Shown here piece after piece: positions 62,368 to 64,000 of a stretch of DNA of 64,000 bases. The number at the start of each line of letters is the position of its first letter. Position 1 is the first letter of the stretch. The position numbers and the translations under genes were made by a program. The stretch is from DASXTW01 sp036505215. Lineage in GTDB: Bacteria; Actinomycetota; UBA4738. The notes beneath the pieces are model-generated. The model did no database searches and was not told the origin of the DNA. It saw nothing but the letters and a program-made list of their open reading frames with translations. The DNA is taken from assembly GCA_036505215.1 (NCBI GenBank), contig DASXTW010000046.1, positions 1 through 64,000 on the forward strand. The letters are read 5' to 3'.

Positions 62368-64000
62368 CTACAGGCCCTCGAATGCGGCGGTGAGCAGATC
62401 CTCCTGTTCCTGCCCGTGTAGCGTGGCGCTGCCGGCGGCGGGGCTGGCGCTCTCCTCCCGCGCCGCGTGGCTGAACGTGACCTCCCTCGGGAGTGCCGAG
62501 TGCAGCCTGGCATGGACGAAGGCGTATCCACCCATGTTCTCCGGCTCCTCTTGGACCCACCGGGCGGACCGGAGGTTCGGATAGACCTTCAGCGTCTCCA
62601 GCATCTGGTCCCCGGGGAAGGGGTACAGCTGCTCCAGACGCAGGATGGCCACGTCGTCCCGGCCCTCCTTCTCTCTGCGCTCCGCGAGGTCGTAGTAGAC
62701 CTTGCCGGAGCACAGCAGCACCGATCGCACGCTGTCGGCTGAGAGGTCCCTCGCCTCGGGAAGGAGCTCCTGGAAATGGCCGGAGACGAATTCGCCCGTG
62801 CGGCTTCGGGCCGCGGGCAAGCGCAACAGGGACTTCGGCGTGAACACGACGAGGGGCTTGCGGATGTCCCGGTGTACCTGCCGTCGGAGGAGGTGGAAGT
62901 ACTGGGCCGGCATGGAGGGGACGACCACCTGGATGTTGTCCTCGGCGGCGAGCTGGAGGAACCGTTCGATGCGTGCGCTGGAGTGCTCGGGGCCCTGCCC
63001 CTCGTAGCCGTGCGGGAGAAGGAGGACCAGCCCGCTCGTCTGCCCCCACTTGTCCTCGCCGGACGCGATGAACTGATCCACCACGACCTGGGCTTCGTTG
63101 ATGAAGTCGCCGAACTGGGCCTCCCAGCACACGAGGGCGTCCTTGGCCACCACCGACTCTCCGTACTCGAATCCGAGCGCGGCGAACTCGTTCAAGGGGC
63201 TGTCGTACACGAGGAACGCGCCCTGGCCGTCGACGAGATGAGCCAGCGGATAGAACTTTCGATCGGTCTCGTAGTCGACCAGGACTGCGTGCCGCTGGCT
63301 GAACGTCCCCCGTCGTGAATCCTGGCCGGTCAGCCGCACGGGAATCCCCTCCAGGACCAGGGAGCCGAAGGCCAGCGCCTCGCCGAGCGACCAGTCCACC
63401 GTGTCCTTGCCCAAGAGGTCTCGCCGACGCTCGAGCTGTTTGGCCAGCTTCGGGTGGGGATGGAAGTCCTCGGGCCAGGACGTGACCCGGTCCAGGACCC
63501 GATCGAGTACCCCTCGGTCCACTCCCGTCTCCATGGGCGGGAGGACACCGAGAGGGCGGGACCGACCACGCCGACGCCCGGTCTCGGGCGGCGCGCTTTC
63601 CTTCGTCTCCTCGAACGCTTCGTCCAGTCGCTTCCGGTAGTCCTCCAGCGCGGCTTCGGCCTCGTCAACGGTGATGTCGCCCCGGTTGACCAGCTTCTCC
63701 ATGTACAGCTTGCGGACCGAACGGTGCTCGTCGATCGCGCGGTACATCAGGGGCTGGGTGTAGCTGGGGTCGTCACCCTCGTTGTGCCCGTAGCGCCGGT
63801 AGCACACCAGGTCGATGACCACGTCCTTGCGGAACTCCTGGCGGAAGGCAAGGGCCAGCTTCGTCACCCAGACGCAGGCCTCGGGGTCGTCGCCGTTGGC
63901 ATGGAAGATTGGGGCCTGCACCATCTTGGCGATGTCGGTCGCGTAGACACTGGACCGGCCGGCCGAGGGGGCCGTGGTGAACCCCAATTGGTTGTTCACC
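62368..64000 (-). CDS. sucA: 2-oxoglutarate dehydrogenase E1/Kgd, C-terminal part (runs off the window)
   Basis: At least 543 residues of the thiamine-diphosphate E1 component, continuing beyond the right edge. The beginning in view, NNQLGFTT, PIFHANGDDPEA and YRRYGHNEGDDPSYTQP, belongs to the thiamine-binding and active-site region. The transketolase-like central domain and the C-terminal domain (EEPENMGGYAFV) follow. In actinobacteria this is usually the multifunctional Kgd of about 1200 residues with a fused E2 domain at the N-terminus, outside this window. Convergent with the unknown lipoprotein gene. Confidence 0.93.
   Translation of the reverse strand, partial: VNNQLGFTTAPSAGRSSVYATDIAKMVQAPIFHANGDDPEACVWVTKLALAFRQEFRKDVVIDLVCYRRYGHNEGDDPSYTQPLMYRAIDEHRSVRKLYMEKLVNRGDITVDEAEAALEDYRKRLDEAFEETKESAPPETGRRRGRSRPLGVLPPMETGVDRGVLDRVLDRVTSWPEDFHPHPKLAKQLERRRDLLGKDTVDWSLGEALAFGSLVLEGIPVRLTGQDSRRGTFSQRHAVLVDYETDRKFYPLAHLVDGQGAFLVYDSPLNEFAALGFEYGESVVAKDALVCWEAQFGDFINEAQVVVDQFIASGEDKWGQTSGLVLLLPHGYEGQGPEHSSARIERFLQLAAEDNIQVVVPSMPAQYFHLLRRQVHRDIRKPLVVFTPKSLLRLPAARSRTGEFVSGHFQELLPEARDLSADSVRSVLLCSGKVYYDLAERREKEGRDDVAILRLEQLYPFPGDQMLETLKVYPNLRSARWVQEEPENMGGYAFVHARLHSALPREVTFSHAAREESASPAAGSATLHGQEQEDLLTAAFEGL

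Overview
The window is GC-rich, gene-dense DNA from an actinobacterium. The strongest evidence is the block fhaA-fhaB-pstP-rodA-pbpA-pknA-pknB (36448-44675) next to a tRNA-Leu(CAG), the same order as in mycobacteria and streptomycetes. A crgA gene, a full mce lipid-import operon and a Kgd/SucA-type 2-oxoglutarate dehydrogenase agree with this. The gene mix (mce operon with its own ATPase, bactofilin, two-domain ThyX, split core-MetE pair) does not look like a well-studied genus, so I infer a deep-branching or uncultured actinobacterial lineage. I see no insertion sequence, prophage, CRISPR array or rRNA operon. No stretch without a gene is longer than about 260 bases.

Layout. 1-10575: mce operon (ATPase, two YrbE/MlaE permeases, six Mce proteins of which two are lipoproteins, one Mce-associated protein), ended by a repeat that can fold into a long hairpin. 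10806-12961: two translationally coupled MetE-core proteins. 13072-17880: two divergent, related GGDEF-EAL proteins. 17924-22046: secreted basic protein, class A penicillin-binding protein, a probably leaderless small membrane protein and a DUF421 protein. 22073-24394: serS, bactofilin and DUF4446 operon. 24538-28336: short LarC, surface proteins and an M23 lipoprotein. 28412-34842: Ser/Thr kinase, anti-sigma-type ATPase, and an FtsX-like transporter with two ATPases. 34914-36340: long dCTP deaminase beside tRNA-Leu. 36448-46391: cell-wall growth and phosphorylation cluster, then two-domain ThyX. 46399-50191: MarR regulator with a divergent YceI gene, then an MMPL transporter. 50279-53315: acyl-CoA ligase divergent from a sigma factor fused to a bifunctional-nuclease domain. 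53358-60844: amidase, acylase, CrgA, zinc-ribbon proteins, thiolase and a GH3 lipoprotein. 60962-62335: unknown lipoprotein. 62368-64000: 3' part of a Kgd/SucA gene.

How it works together. Much of the window concerns the cell envelope: lipid import (Mce), peptidoglycan synthesis (PBP1-type, RodA, PbpA), its phosphorylation control (PknA, PknB, PstP, FHA proteins), peptidoglycan turnover (M23, GH3) and division (CrgA). A second theme is acyl metabolism (acyl-CoA ligase, thiolase, amidase, acylase). Two of its control regions share an identical 12-base palindrome that looks like a TetR operator.

The most unusual objects are the sigma factor-bifunctional nuclease fusion at 52200-53315, which carries a strong in-frame ribosome binding site exactly at the domain junction, and the two-domain ThyX at 44769-46391, in which the family signature is split between the two halves.
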